Source: Pengzhenrongella sp031582905 (GTDB lineage Bacteria > Actinomycetota > Actinomycetes > Actinomycetales > Cellulomonadaceae). From it: a stretch of DNA of 64,000 nucleotides. The notes beneath the pieces are model-generated. The model did not search any database, was not told the DNA's origin, and saw nothing but the letters and a program-made list of their open reading frames with translations. The DNA is taken from positions 1-64,000 of the forward strand of contig NZ_CP133990.1 of NCBI RefSeq assembly GCF_031582905.1, in the 5' to 3' direction. The translations under genes and the position numbers were made by a program. Shown here piece by piece: positions 9,471 through 19,179 of the stretch (positions are counted from its first letter, which is position 1; the number at the start of each line of letters is the position of its first letter).

Positions 9471-10222
9471 GCCGCTACTCCCGTCGAGGGGCTCAGGATC
9501 GTCTCCGCGCTCAGGGCTTGTCGGGGATCGAAGGCGGTCTCCCAGGACCACAGGCAGGCCAGGACCGCCACGCGCCAGGAACTCTCGTCGCAGGCCACAG
9601 GCTTGTGGGCAAGGACCTCGCCCAGGGCGACCTTGCCCTTGCCCAGAGCGGCTCTCGCCTGGTCGAGTTGGCCCGGTGGCAATCGCCCGGGGCGGCGGCC
9701 AGTAGCCAAGAACTTGATGTTGCGCAGCACCGTGGCATCGGCGCCGGAGAAGACCTCGTACTGCCACCCCTTGACTCGGCACAACCCGCGCGTCCAGTCG
9801 AACTGGGCCCGGACCGCTGGCTTCTTCAGGAAGGCGGCCGGCTTCACGTCGACCAGCGTGACGCGCCGGTCCGCGTGGACCAGCAGGACGTCGGGCACAT
9901 GCGAGCGCTGGGCGGCGCCGTCGCGACCGGTGATCTGGAACGGCTGGGTGGCGATGCCGGTGACCGTCGGGTCGAAGTCGGCCAACCACAGCCGGTCCAG
10001 CTCGAGCAGGCTCTCGTACACCAGCGTGCGGCAGTTCGTCGCGGTCCAGAACAGCCCCGGATAGCTCCGCTGGCCCTGGTAGGTCGGAGGGATTCGGATC
10101 GGGAGGCCGTCGATGATCAGATCAGCGCGCGCCTGCTCCCACGTCGTCGTGACCACGTCGCCGGCGACGTTGCAGTACTGAAGAGTGACGCCGCATCCGC
10201 CCACGTGGCCATCGTCGCCCAC
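9467..10222 (-). CDS. tnsA: TnsA-type endonuclease
   Basis: This is a 251-residue member of the TnsA N-terminal (restriction-endonuclease-fold) family. It cuts the 5' ends so that a Tn7-like element moves by cut-and-paste. Candidate catalytic residues are the Glu in LVYESLLELDRL, the Asp in HVPDVLL and the Lys in LVDVKPA, in the E-D-(x)VK order of the family. The start is uncertain: GTG at 10222 lies inside the TnsB-site-like repeats, and later GTG codons are possible. It is the first gene of the tnsA-tnsB-tniB-tniQ operon and its frame is intact. Confidence 0.85.
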   Translation of the reverse strand: MGDDGHVGGCGVTLQYCNVAGDVVTTTWEQARADLIIDGLPIRIPPTYQGQRSYPGLFWTATNCRTLVYESLLELDRLWLADFDPTVTGIATQPFQITGRDGAAQRSHVPDVLLVHADRRVTLVDVKPAAFLKKPAVRAQFDWTRGLCRVKGWQYEVFSGADATVLRNIKFLATGRRPGRLPPGQLDQARAALGKGKVALGEVLAHKPVACDESSWRVAVLACLWSWETAFDPRQALSAETILSPSTGVAA

Positions 10223-10277
10223 TGACAGATAGATGAGACTACTGACACGCCGCTGTCAGATAGGTGAGACCACTGCC
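10221..10277. repeat. Two direct repeats, probable TnsB-binding sites at the transposon end
   Basis: CAGATAGATGAGACTACTG starts at 10226 and CAGATAGGTGAGACCACTG at 10257, a spacing of 31 bp, with three differences in 19 bases. TGTCAG or CTGACA motifs flank each copy. Repeated sites beside tnsA are expected at a Tn7-like end. The exact terminus was not identified. Confidence 0.6.
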
Positions 10278-10350
10278 AACTTCGCGAGAACCTACAGCGG
10301 GAGACAGCCGGGCGTGCCCTCCCGGCGGGAATGTCACCGTCCGCTGCGAG

Positions 10351-10371
10351 GTTGAGCCATGCAGACTCAAG
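10351..10371. promoter_or_regulatory. HAIR operator 1 (HspR site) upstream of dnaK
   Basis: GTTGAGC-N7-ACTCAAG matches the HspR-associated inverted repeat (CTTGAGT-N7-ACTCAAG) at 12 of 14 positions. It is directly followed by TTGACC (10372-10377), a possible -35 element. HspR, encoded at the end of this operon, represses through such sites together with DnaK (family knowledge). Confidence 0.85.
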
Positions 10372-10413
10372 TTGACCCGTCCGAACTTGCGCACAGCGGC
10401 TCGGCCGCGCAGA

Positions 10414-10434
10414 CTTGAGCCAGCAAGACTCAAC
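10414..10434. promoter_or_regulatory. HAIR operator 2 (HspR site) upstream of dnaK
   Basis: CTTGAGC-N7-ACTCAAC is a second HAIR match, 63 bp after the first and 65 bp before the dnaK start. Two operators suggest cooperative HspR repression of the operon. Confidence 0.85.
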
Positions 10435-10498
10435 ACGAGGCGCCCGCGTCGCCACGAACGGCGTCGGGCACATCACCGGTACGGAAAGAGGCATCCCC

Positions 10499-12372
<1,874 letters not shown>

Positions 12373-12376
<4 letters not shown>

Positions 12377-13059
12377 CGGACACCCCGACGGGCGCCGCGG
12401 CTCCCGACCCCACGGGCGATCCGGCAGGGGAGCCGCGTTTCACCGACAAGCGACGGATCGACCCCGAGACCGGCGCGGTGCGCGAGAGCGCACCGGCCGG
12501 GACCGGTGGCGAGGGCGCACAGGAGGCGAGCACCGTGCAGGACAGCAGCGCGAACGAGAGCAGCGCGGCCGGCGACGCCGACCCGTTGGCCGGCCTCGAC
12601 TTCGAGCCGTCGACCGACGACGCCGAGCTGATCGCCGCCCAGACGACGGCGGCCGAGCGGCTCGAGGACCTGCAGCGTCTGCAGGCCGAGTACGTCAACT
12701 ACCGCAAGCGCGTCGACCGGGACCGCTCGGTCGCCCGTGACCAGGCGGTGGCCGGCGTCCTCGAGGCGCTGGTCCCCGTGCTCGACGACGTCGAGCTGGC
12801 ACGCCAGCACGGCGAGCTGGAGGGGACGCCGTTCGCGGCGATCGCCGACAAGCTCGAGACGACGCTCGGCCGCTTCGGCTGGGAGCGGTTCGGGGCGGTC
12901 GGCGAGGCGTTCGACCCGCAGGTGCACGAGGCCCTCATGCACCAGCACTCCGGTGACGTCACCGAGCCGACCGTCTCGATGGTCATGCAGCCGGGGCACC
13001 GGGTGGCCGGCCGTGTCGTGCGGGCAGCCCGGGTCGGCGTCACCAGCCCCGACGCCTAG
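12373..13059 (+). CDS. grpE: Nucleotide exchange factor GrpE
   Basis: This 228-residue co-chaperone releases ADP from DnaK. It has a disordered acidic N-terminal extension (about residues 1-75), then the coiled-coil and head regions (LEDLQRLQAEYVNYRKRVDRD) and the family C-terminal part HEALMHQHSGDVTEPTVSMV. The GTG start overlaps the dnaK stop (GTGA), giving translational coupling. Confidence 0.95.
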
Positions 13060-13240
13060 CCCGGTACCACCCGGACGCCGTCCGCCCGCGCCCGTCGGGG
13101 CGGACGGCGTCCGGAACCACCGGCGACGCACACGGCCGACGGTGACGGCCGACGCGTCCGGTGGACCGGCCAGCAGATCGACGGCCTGCACTGCCCGACA
13201 GCTCGCACCACCCACACGACCCGTACCGAGAGGAGGCGTC

Positions 13241-14248
13241 ATGACCGGCCAGGACTGGTTGGAGAAGGACTTCTACGCCGTGCTCGGCGTCTCCAAGACC
13301 GCCGACGCGGCGGAGATCAAGAAGGCGTACCGCAAGCTCGCCCGCACGCTGCACCCCGACCACAACCCCGGGGACGCGCGCTCGGAGTCGCGGTTCAAGG
13401 AGGTCGGCGAGGCCTACGCCGTGCTCTCCGACCCCGAGCAGCGCCGCCAGTACGACCAGCTGCGCGCGATGGCAGGCGGCGCACGGTTCTCGGCCGGCAG
13501 CGGCGGCGCAGGTGCCGGCGGGGCCGGGTTCGAGGACCTGTTCGGCGGGATGTTCGGCGGGGCCGGCGCCGGGGCCGGGCCGCGGATGCGGTACCAGTCG
13601 ACCGGCGGGGGCGGGCCCCGCGGCGGCGCTGGACCGGCCGGGTTCGAGGACATCCTCGGTGGTCTGTTCGGCCAGGGGGGCGGCGGTTTCCGCCAGCCCC
13701 AGCCCGGCATCGACCTGTCCGCGACGGCCACGCTGGCATTCCGGCAGGCGGTCGAGGGGTCCACGGTGACGCTGTCCGTCGACGGGCAGAACCTCACCGT
13801 CCGCATCCCGGCCGGGGTGCACGACGGCCAGAAGATCCGCATGCGGGGCAAGGGGCGCGCCGCCGAGCCCGGCGGCCAGCCCGGCGACCTCATCGTCACC
13901 GTCACGGTGCAGCCCCACCCGGTGTTCTCCCTCGAGGGCAACGACCTGCGCGTCACCGTGCCGGTGACCTTCCCCGAGGCAGCGCTGGGGGCGACGGTCG
14001 ACGTCCCGACCCTGGACGGCTCGACCGTCCGCATGCGCGTCCCGGCGGGCACGCCGTCCGGCCGGGTGCTGCGTGCCCGCGGCAAGGGCGTCACCACCAC
14101 CAAGGGCACCGGGGACCTCCTGGTCACGGTGCAGGTCGCGGTGCCGCAGCGGCTCGACGGCGCCGCGCGTGAGGCCGTCGAGGCCTTCGCGACCGCGACC
14201 GCGGGCCAGGACCCGCGCGCCGAGATGGCGGCCCGCGCCCGGGAGTGA
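13241..14248 (+). CDS. dnaJ: DnaJ-type co-chaperone without zinc domain
   Basis: This 335-residue Hsp40 stimulates DnaK ATPase. It has an N-terminal J domain with the HPD motif (TLHPDHNPG, about residues 38-45), a Gly-rich region (about 75-145), then two beta-rich substrate-binding domains. The CxxCxGxG zinc repeats of type I DnaJ are absent, so it resembles the DnaJ1/CbpA form found in actinobacterial HspR operons. ATG 13241 follows a strong GAGAGGAGG site, 181 nt after grpE. Confidence 0.93.
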   Translation: MTGQDWLEKDFYAVLGVSKTADAAEIKKAYRKLARTLHPDHNPGDARSESRFKEVGEAYAVLSDPEQRRQYDQLRAMAGGARFSAGSGGAGAGGAGFEDLFGGMFGGAGAGAGPRMRYQSTGGGGPRGGAGPAGFEDILGGLFGQGGGGFRQPQPGIDLSATATLAFRQAVEGSTVTLSVDGQNLTVRIPAGVHDGQKIRMRGKGRAAEPGGQPGDLIVTVTVQPHPVFSLEGNDLRVTVPVTFPEAALGATVDVPTLDGSTVRMRVPAGTPSGRVLRARGKGVTTTKGTGDLLVTVQVAVPQRLDGAAREAVEAFATATAGQDPRAEMAARARE

Positions 14249-14263
14249 CGACCGACGAGACCT

Positions 14264-14314
14264 GACGACGGCCCGACGGCGGCCCGACGGCGGGCCGACG
14301 GCGGGCCGACGACA
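14264..14314. repeat. Short GC-rich tandem repeat between dnaJ and hspR
   Basis: Four to five imperfect copies of a unit of about 10-11 bp (cgacggcgggc-like) fill most of the gap between dnaJ and hspR. It has no evident coding role. Confidence 0.7.
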
Positions 14315-14329
14315 GGGAAGGTGGAGGGC

Positions 14330-14743
14330 ATGCAGGACGACGCGCAGGTCTTCGTCATCTCGGTCGCGGCCGAGCTCGCCGGCATGCACCCGCAGACGTT
14401 GCGGCAGTACGACCGCCTCGGCCTCGTCTCACCCAGCCGGGCCCGCGGGCGCGGCCGGCGCTACTCGCTGCGGGACATCGCGACCCTGCGCGAGGTGCAG
14501 CGGCTCTCCCAGGAGGAGGGCATCAACCTGGCCGGCATCAAGCGGATCCTGCGCCTGCAGCAGCAGGTGGAGCGGCTCGAGGCGCAGGTCGAGGCGCTGC
14601 GCGCCTTCGCCGAGCCCGGCCATCGCGTCTTCACGGCCGGCCCGGGCGGTGAGGTCGTCGCCGTCCCGCGCGGCACCCGCCGACGTCGCGACGAGCGGTC
14701 GACCGCCGGAGCCCTGGTGCTGTGGCGGCCGAGCGGCCGGTAG
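14330..14743 (+). CDS. hspR: Heat-shock repressor HspR (MerR family)
   Basis: This MerR-type repressor of the dnaK operon has 137 residues from ATG 14330; GTG 14321 would add three. The winged helix-turn-helix contains VISVAAELAGMHPQTLRQY and DRLGLVSPSRARGRGRRYS, highly typical of HspR. A coiled coil follows (KRILRLQQQVERLEAQVEALR, split near residue 85). Its binding sites lie at 10351 and 10414, so the operon is autoregulated. Confidence 0.96.
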   Translation: MQDDAQVFVISVAAELAGMHPQTLRQYDRLGLVSPSRARGRGRRYSLRDIATLREVQRLSQEEGINLAGIKRILRLQQQVERLEAQVEALRAFAEPGHRVFTAGPGGEVVAVPRGTRRRRDERSTAGALVLWRPSGR

Positions 14744-14795
14744 CCCGGCGCGCTCGGGCCGCAGGCCGGCCGGCCGCTGGCCGCACAGCGGCGGG

Positions 14796-16890
14796 TCAGC
14801 CGCGCACGCCGCCGTCGGGCACCGCTCCGTCGTGGGGCACCGCTCCGCCGTCGGGCACCCGGCCCGCGAGCCGCTGCCACAGGAACGTGTAGGCGAGCGC
14901 GGTCATGTGCGCCGCCTGCGCGTTCGTGGCCGCGCCGCCGTGCCCGCCCTCGATGTTCTCGAAGTACGTGACGTCCTTGCCGAGCTCGAGCAGCCGGGCG
15001 GTCATCTTGCGTGCGTGACCGGGGTGCACGCGGTCGTCCCGGGTCGACGTCGTCAGCAGCACCGGCGGATACGCCCGTTCGGCGTCGACGAGGTGGTACG
15101 GGGAGAAGGTCCGGATGAACCCCCACTGCGCGGGGTCGTCCGGGTCGCCGTACTCGGCCATCCACGACGCGCCGGCGAGCAGGTGGCTGTAGCGCTGCAT
15201 GTCGAGCAGCGGCACCTGGATCACCGCGGCGCCGATCAGCTCGGGGTAGCGCACCAGCATGTTGCCCGTCAGCAGCCCACCGTTGCTGCCGCCCTGCACG
15301 CCGATCCGTGCGGGGAGGTGACGCCGGTCGCGACGAGGTCGCGCGCGACCGCGGCGAAGTCCTCGTACGCGCGGTGCCGGTTCTCCTTGAGGGCGAGCTG
15401 GTGCCAGCGCGGCCCGTACTCACCCCGCCGCGGATGTTCGCCACGGCGTACACGCCACCGCGCGCGAGCCAGCCGCGCCCCAGCCCGCCGGAGTACGACG
15501 GCGTCAGCGAGATCTCGAACCCGCCGTACCCGTACAGCAGGGTGGGTGCGGTCCCGTCCAGGGGGAGGTCCGTCGGCCTGACGAGGAAGTACGGGACGCG
15601 GGTGCCGTCGTCCGACGTCGCCATGTGCTGGCTCACGGTGTGCGTGGCGGCGTCGAAGAAGGTCGGCGTCGACTTGAGCGCCTCGGGCTCGCCGCCGACC
15701 GTGACCAGCGACAGCGTCGTGGGCGTCAGGTAGCCGGTGGTGGTCATCCACAGGTCGTCGAGCTCGTCCGGGTCGACGCCGCTCACGGACACCGTGGTGA
15801 GCTCCGGCACCCCAGGCAGGTCCGACGACGCCCACCCCGCCTCACCGGGCGTGAGCACCCGGAGCCGGTGCCGGACGTCGTCGAGCAGGGTCAGCACGAG
15901 GTGCGACCGCGTCCAGGTGACGCCGGCGAGCGACGTCGTCGGCGTCGGGTCGAAGAGGACCTCCAGGTCGCGCGACCCGGCGAGGAAGTCGTCGAGTCGG
16001 ATCGCCAGCAGGGACCCGGCCGGGTAGCTGTGCCCCTCGACCACCCACTCCTCGCGCGGCTCGACGAGCAGCCACTCGCGCTTGAGGGTCACCTCGGCGC
16101 TCTCGGGCACGTCGATGAGGGTCAGGGCGTCGTCGTCGCCGAGCAGGAAGACCTGCTGCCGGTAGAACGCGATGGCGCGGACCACGAGGTCGCGCTCGAA
16201 GCCCGGCGTCCGGTCGTGGTGGGCGGAGATGTACAGGTCGTCCGGCTCGCCCTCGAAGACGACGGGCGCGTCGGCCAGCGCGGTCCCGCGCGTCCACCGG
16301 CGCACCGTGCGGGGGTAGCCGGACGTCGTCATGGTCCCCGGGCCCAGGTCGGTGTAGACGAACACCGTGTCCGGGTCGACCCAGCCGAGGCCGCCCTTGG
16401 CCTCCGGGCGGACGAAGCCGTCGGTCACCCACTCGAGCGTCTCGAGGTCGAGCTCGCGCGTGACGTCGGCGTCCGAGCCGCCGCGGGAGAGCGACACCAG
16501 CGCCCGGCGGAAGTCCGGCCGCCGCACCTGCGCGCCGTGCCACACCCAGCTCTCGCCCTCGGTGGCGCTCAGCGCGTCGAGGTCGAGCAGCGTCTCCCAC
16601 GCGGGGTCGTCGGTGCGGTACTCCTCGAGCGTGGTGCGTCGCCACAGCCCGCGCTCGTGCTCGGCGTCGCGCCAGAAGTTGTACAGGTGGTCGCCGGCGC
16701 GGCCGACCATCGGGATCTTGGCGTCGGAGTCGAGGACCTCGAGCACCTCCCCGCGGATCTCGGCGAAGCCGGGGCTCTCGGCGAGGCGGTCCAGGGCGTC
16801 GGCGTTGCGCTCGCGCACCCAGGCCAGCGCGTCCGCGCCCTCGACGTCCTCGAGCCATGCATAGGGGTCGGTGTCCACGCCCCGCATCAT
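14796..16890 (-). CDS. Prolyl oligopeptidase (S9A family), two frame breaks
   Basis: This serine peptidase cleaves short peptides after proline. The restored protein has 698 residues: an N-terminal beta-propeller starting MMRGVDTDPYAWLEDVEG, then an alpha/beta hydrolase domain. The catalytic triad is visible: Ser in VQGGSNGGLLTG, Asp in TSTRDDRVHPGHA, His in IEGGHGGAA. One base is missing at 15423-15426 (joining ANIRGG to GEYGPRWHQ) and another at 15312-15315 (joining TGVTSP to ARIGVQGG). Both are C/G runs of four. It has no signal peptide and is probably cytoplasmic. It converges on hspR with 52 nt between the stops. Confidence 0.92.
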
Positions 16891-16960
16891 TCGTGGGCCG
16901 GGACGCAGGGGCAAACGCCCGCGCGTCGCGGCGCGGGGCTTGCCCGCCCCCCGGCGGTCC

Positions 16961-17020
16961 CGACGCCGCCCGACGCCGCCTGACGCCGCCCGACGCCCCC
17001 GCAACCGCCCGACGCCGCTG
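16961..17020. repeat. cgacgccgcc tandem repeats
   Basis: Four to five copies of a 10-bp unit (cgacgccgcc, some with substitutions) lie between the oligopeptidase start and the esterase stop. Confidence 0.75.
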
Positions 17021-17031
17021 CGCCGCGGCGA

Positions 17032-17961
17032 CTACCGCGGCAGCGCCGCGGCGAAGACCTCGGCCACCTTGCGGTGCCCCTGACCATTCGGGTGCAGGCA
17101 GTCCGCCCCGCCGACGAAGTCCCCGGCGCCGAGCGAGCCGAACGTATCCACCGCGGTGGCGCCGTACCTCGCCGAGACGTCGCGCACCACGTCGTTGAAC
17201 CCGTCGACCATCGGCCCCAGCCCGATGTCCCCGCCCTCGAGCACGAAGTCCCCGATCGCCGTCGCGCCGGCCGGGTCGGCGGCGCCCAGGACGCAGAACG
17301 GGAGCGGGTTGTCGTACGTCGTGGTGAGGATCGGCACGTCGGGCCCGGCCGCCTCGCGCAGGCCGGCGAGGATCCGGTCGTACCGCGCGGCGACGTCGGC
17401 GAAGGTCGTCGTCAGCGTGGGCACGCACGCGGCCGTGGCGGGGACGCAGGCGGCCACGGCCGGACCGAAGATGTCGTTCCCGCCGACGGTCAGCGAGACC
17501 ACCTCGACGTCGTTGCGCGGCGACGCGTCGCCGTTGCGCTCGGTGAGGATCGCCACGGCACGGTCCAGCTGGTCGCCGGGCTGCAGGACGGTCGCGGTGG
17601 TGACGCCGCCCGCAACACCCGGGATGCCGGTCCGGGAGAGGTTCACGACCTGGAGCCGGCGGCAGCCCTCGCGCGGGTTTCGAGGTCGCTCGGGGCCGCA
17701 GTCCAGGCGGTCGCGCAGCACGTCGTGGAACTGCGCGACGAAGCCGAACCGCTTCCAGCGCGTCGTCGTGCTCACGTACCCACCCGTCGCCGGCACGGAC
17801 GCCTGACCCGCGGCGAGCGAGTCGCCGAGCGCGAGGTAGACGGGACGGTTGGAGGGCGCGTCCGGCGGAGCCGCGGACGCCGGGGACCCGGTGAGCCCGA
17901 CGGCGACGGCGAGGGCGACGGCTGCCGCGGTGGAGGTGGCGATCGACACGATGCGCTTCAC
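17032..17961 (-). CDS. Secreted SGNH/GDSL esterase
   Basis: This is a 309-residue hydrolase. The signal peptide (VKRIVSIATSTAAAVALAVA...ASA, cleavage near residue 32) indicates export. SGNH blocks are in order: GDSLAAG with the nucleophile Ser, a Gly block near LSRTGIPG, GGNDIFGP with Asn, and DCLHPNGQGH with Asp and His. Cys residues are consistent with disulfides in the lipase-2-type SGNH group. The substrate is probably an acyl ester, but its identity cannot be read from sequence. GTG 17961 is chosen because it gives a proper signal peptide. Confidence 0.87.
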   Translation of the reverse strand: MKRIVSIATSTAAAVALAVAVGLTGSPASAAPPDAPSNRPVYLALGDSLAAGQASVPATGGYVSTTTRWKRFGFVAQFHDVLRDRLDCGPERPRNPREGCRRLQVVNLSRTGIPGVAGGVTTATVLQPGDQLDRAVAILTERNGDASPRNDVEVVSLTVGGNDIFGPAVAACVPATAACVPTLTTTFADVAARYDRILAGLREAAGPDVPILTTTYDNPLPFCVLGAADPAGATAIGDFVLEGGDIGLGPMVDGFNDVVRDVSARYGATAVDTFGSLGAGDFVGGADCLHPNGQGHRKVAEVFAAALPR

Positions 17962-18288
17962 GGTGGGTCCGTCCCTCGTGGGTGGGCGGCGTCGTCGCCG
18001 CCCACGCGTGACCGTACGCCCGGGCGCTCCGGGTGCGGAAGGGCCACGGAGCACGGCTGCCGCGCCTGGTCGTGGCCCGCCGCGCCGGGGCGACACGCGG
18101 CCCGGTGGACCGGTCGACGGCTCTTCCGGCGGCGTGCGCCGATGGGACGGGCCTGTGGGTCCGCCTGTGCGTGTACCGGGGTGGGCCTGGGGACGGCCGG
18201 GCGCCGGTGGCATCGGTGCAGCGGTGATCCTGCAGGTGAGCGGCCTGCGGTCCGCTGTCCCCAGGCTGGGGACGGGCCCGTCCACAGT

Positions 18289-18308
18289 GACCACTACACC
18301 TAGTGGTC
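18289..18308. promoter_or_regulatory. Perfect palindrome upstream of nrdH, candidate NrdR box
   Basis: GACCACTA-CACC-TAGTGGTC has 8-bp perfect arms and lies 38 bp upstream of the nrdH -35 element. NrdR boxes are about 16-bp palindromes of the form ACTA-N4-TAGT upstream of nrd operons (family knowledge). The usual second box was not found, so the assignment is tentative. Confidence 0.5.
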
Positions 18309-18345
18309 GAGGGGGCGGCCGACCCCCAGGTCTGGTGTTGCACCG

Positions 18346-18374
18346 TTGTGATTACCCGGGAGTCGGGCTAGGGT
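18346..18374 (+). promoter_or_regulatory. Predicted housekeeping promoter of nrdHIEF
   Basis: TTGTGA and TAGGGT are separated by 17 bp, a good match to actinobacterial sigma-70-type -35 and -10 elements, 50 bp upstream of the nrdH ATG. Confidence 0.6.
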
Positions 18375-18423
18375 GGAGGCATCGCGGGACCTGCCGCGCA
18401 CACCGATTCCGTGGGGGAAGACG

Positions 18424-18669
18424 ATGAGCATCACCGTGTACAGCAAGCCCGCTTGCGTCCAGTGCAACGCGACCTACCGCGCGCTGGACAAGGCCGGCCT
18501 GGACTACACGATCGTGGACATCAGCACCGACCCCTCCGCCCGTGAGTACGTCATGTCGCTCGGGCACATGCAGGCCCCCGTCGTCGTCGCCGGCGCCGAC
18601 CACTGGTCGGGCTACCGCCCCGACCGGATCCGGTCGCTGGTCGAGGGCGCGGCCGTCGCCGTCGCCTGA
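18424..18669 (+). CDS. nrdH: Glutaredoxin-like NrdH redoxin
   Basis: This 81-residue electron donor serves class Ib ribonucleotide reductase. The thioredoxin fold has the redox pair CVQC (residues 11-14). The C-terminal WSGYRPDRI motif is characteristic of NrdH. It is the first gene of nrdH-nrdI-nrdE-nrdF. Confidence 0.97.
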   Translation: MSITVYSKPACVQCNATYRALDKAGLDYTIVDISTDPSAREYVMSLGHMQAPVVVAGADHWSGYRPDRIRSLVEGAAVAVA

Positions 18670-18762
18670 CCCGCCGTCCGCGCCGGAGCTGCTGACGCGC
18701 TCGCCGTCGCGCTCCGGCCGCCCCTCGAGGGGCACCCGTCGTCACGAGGAGAGGGGCTCGCC

Positions 18763-19179
18763 ATGGGCTCGCTGGTGTACTTCTCGAGCGCGTCGGAGAA
18801 CACGCACCGCTTCATGCAGAAGCTCGGGCTCCCCGCGCAGCGCATCCCGCTGCTCCCCAAGGACCCACCGCTACACGTCACCGAGCCGTACGTGCTCGTC
18901 GTCCCCACCTACGGCGGGGGCAACGGCGCCGGCGCGGTCCCCCGCCAGGTCATCAAGTTCTTGAACGACGAGGCGAACCGTTCGCTGATCCGCGGCGTCA
19001 TCGCGGCCGGCAACACCAACTTCGGCGAGGCCTACTGCCTCGCCGGTCGAATCATCTCCGCCAAGTGCTCGGTGCCGTACCTCTACGGCTTCGAGGTCAT
19101 GGGCACACGTGAGGACGTCACCCGCGTCCGCGAAGGATTGGGACACCTGTGGCAACAACGACAGCAGATACCGGCGTAG
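18763..19179 (+). CDS. nrdI: Flavodoxin-like NrdI
   Basis: This 138-residue flavoprotein helps assemble the dimanganese-tyrosyl radical cofactor of NrdF. The FMN-binding loop YFSSASENTHRFMQKL and the segment VVPTYGGG match the family. A strong GAGGAGAGG-like ribosome-binding site precedes ATG 18763. It overlaps nrdE by 31 nt. Confidence 0.96.
   Translation: MGSLVYFSSASENTHRFMQKLGLPAQRIPLLPKDPPLHVTEPYVLVVPTYGGGNGAGAVPRQVIKFLNDEANRSLIRGVIAAGNTNFGEAYCLAGRIISAKCSVPYLYGFEVMGTREDVTRVREGLGHLWQQRQQIPA

Larger units (their letters stand above)
4336..10290 (-). mobile_element. Tn7-like transposon module (tnsA-tnsB-tniB-tniQ), one end in window
   Basis: Four minus-strand genes encode a TnsA-type endonuclease, a TnsB-type DDE transposase, a TniB/TnsC AAA+ regulator and a TniQ target-selection protein. 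Each gene overlaps the next. This is the core machinery of Tn7-like elements (family knowledge). Direct repeats at 10221-10277 on the tnsA side look like a transposon end; the exact terminus was not resolved, so 10290 is approximate. The opposite end is not seen and probably lies beyond the two IS elements, left of the window. No CRISPR array or Cas gene is present here. Confidence 0.8.
17962..18423. other. Divergent intergenic region before the nrd operon
   Basis: 462 bp between the esterase and nrdH starts. It holds the nrdH promoter (18346-18374) and a perfect palindrome (18289-18308). No convincing gene is present; frames open here have poor composition. Confidence 0.7.

Noticed and set aside
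8955..9989. A single 344-codon minus-strand frame overlapping tnsA and tnsB
   Set aside because: Only its middle part (9470 to about 9120) is the tnsB N-terminus. The first part is antisense-like shadow of tnsA in another register.
4336..10300. CRISPR-associated transposon (CAST)
   Set aside because: No repeat-spacer array and no Cas gene are visible in the window, so the element is described only as Tn7-like.
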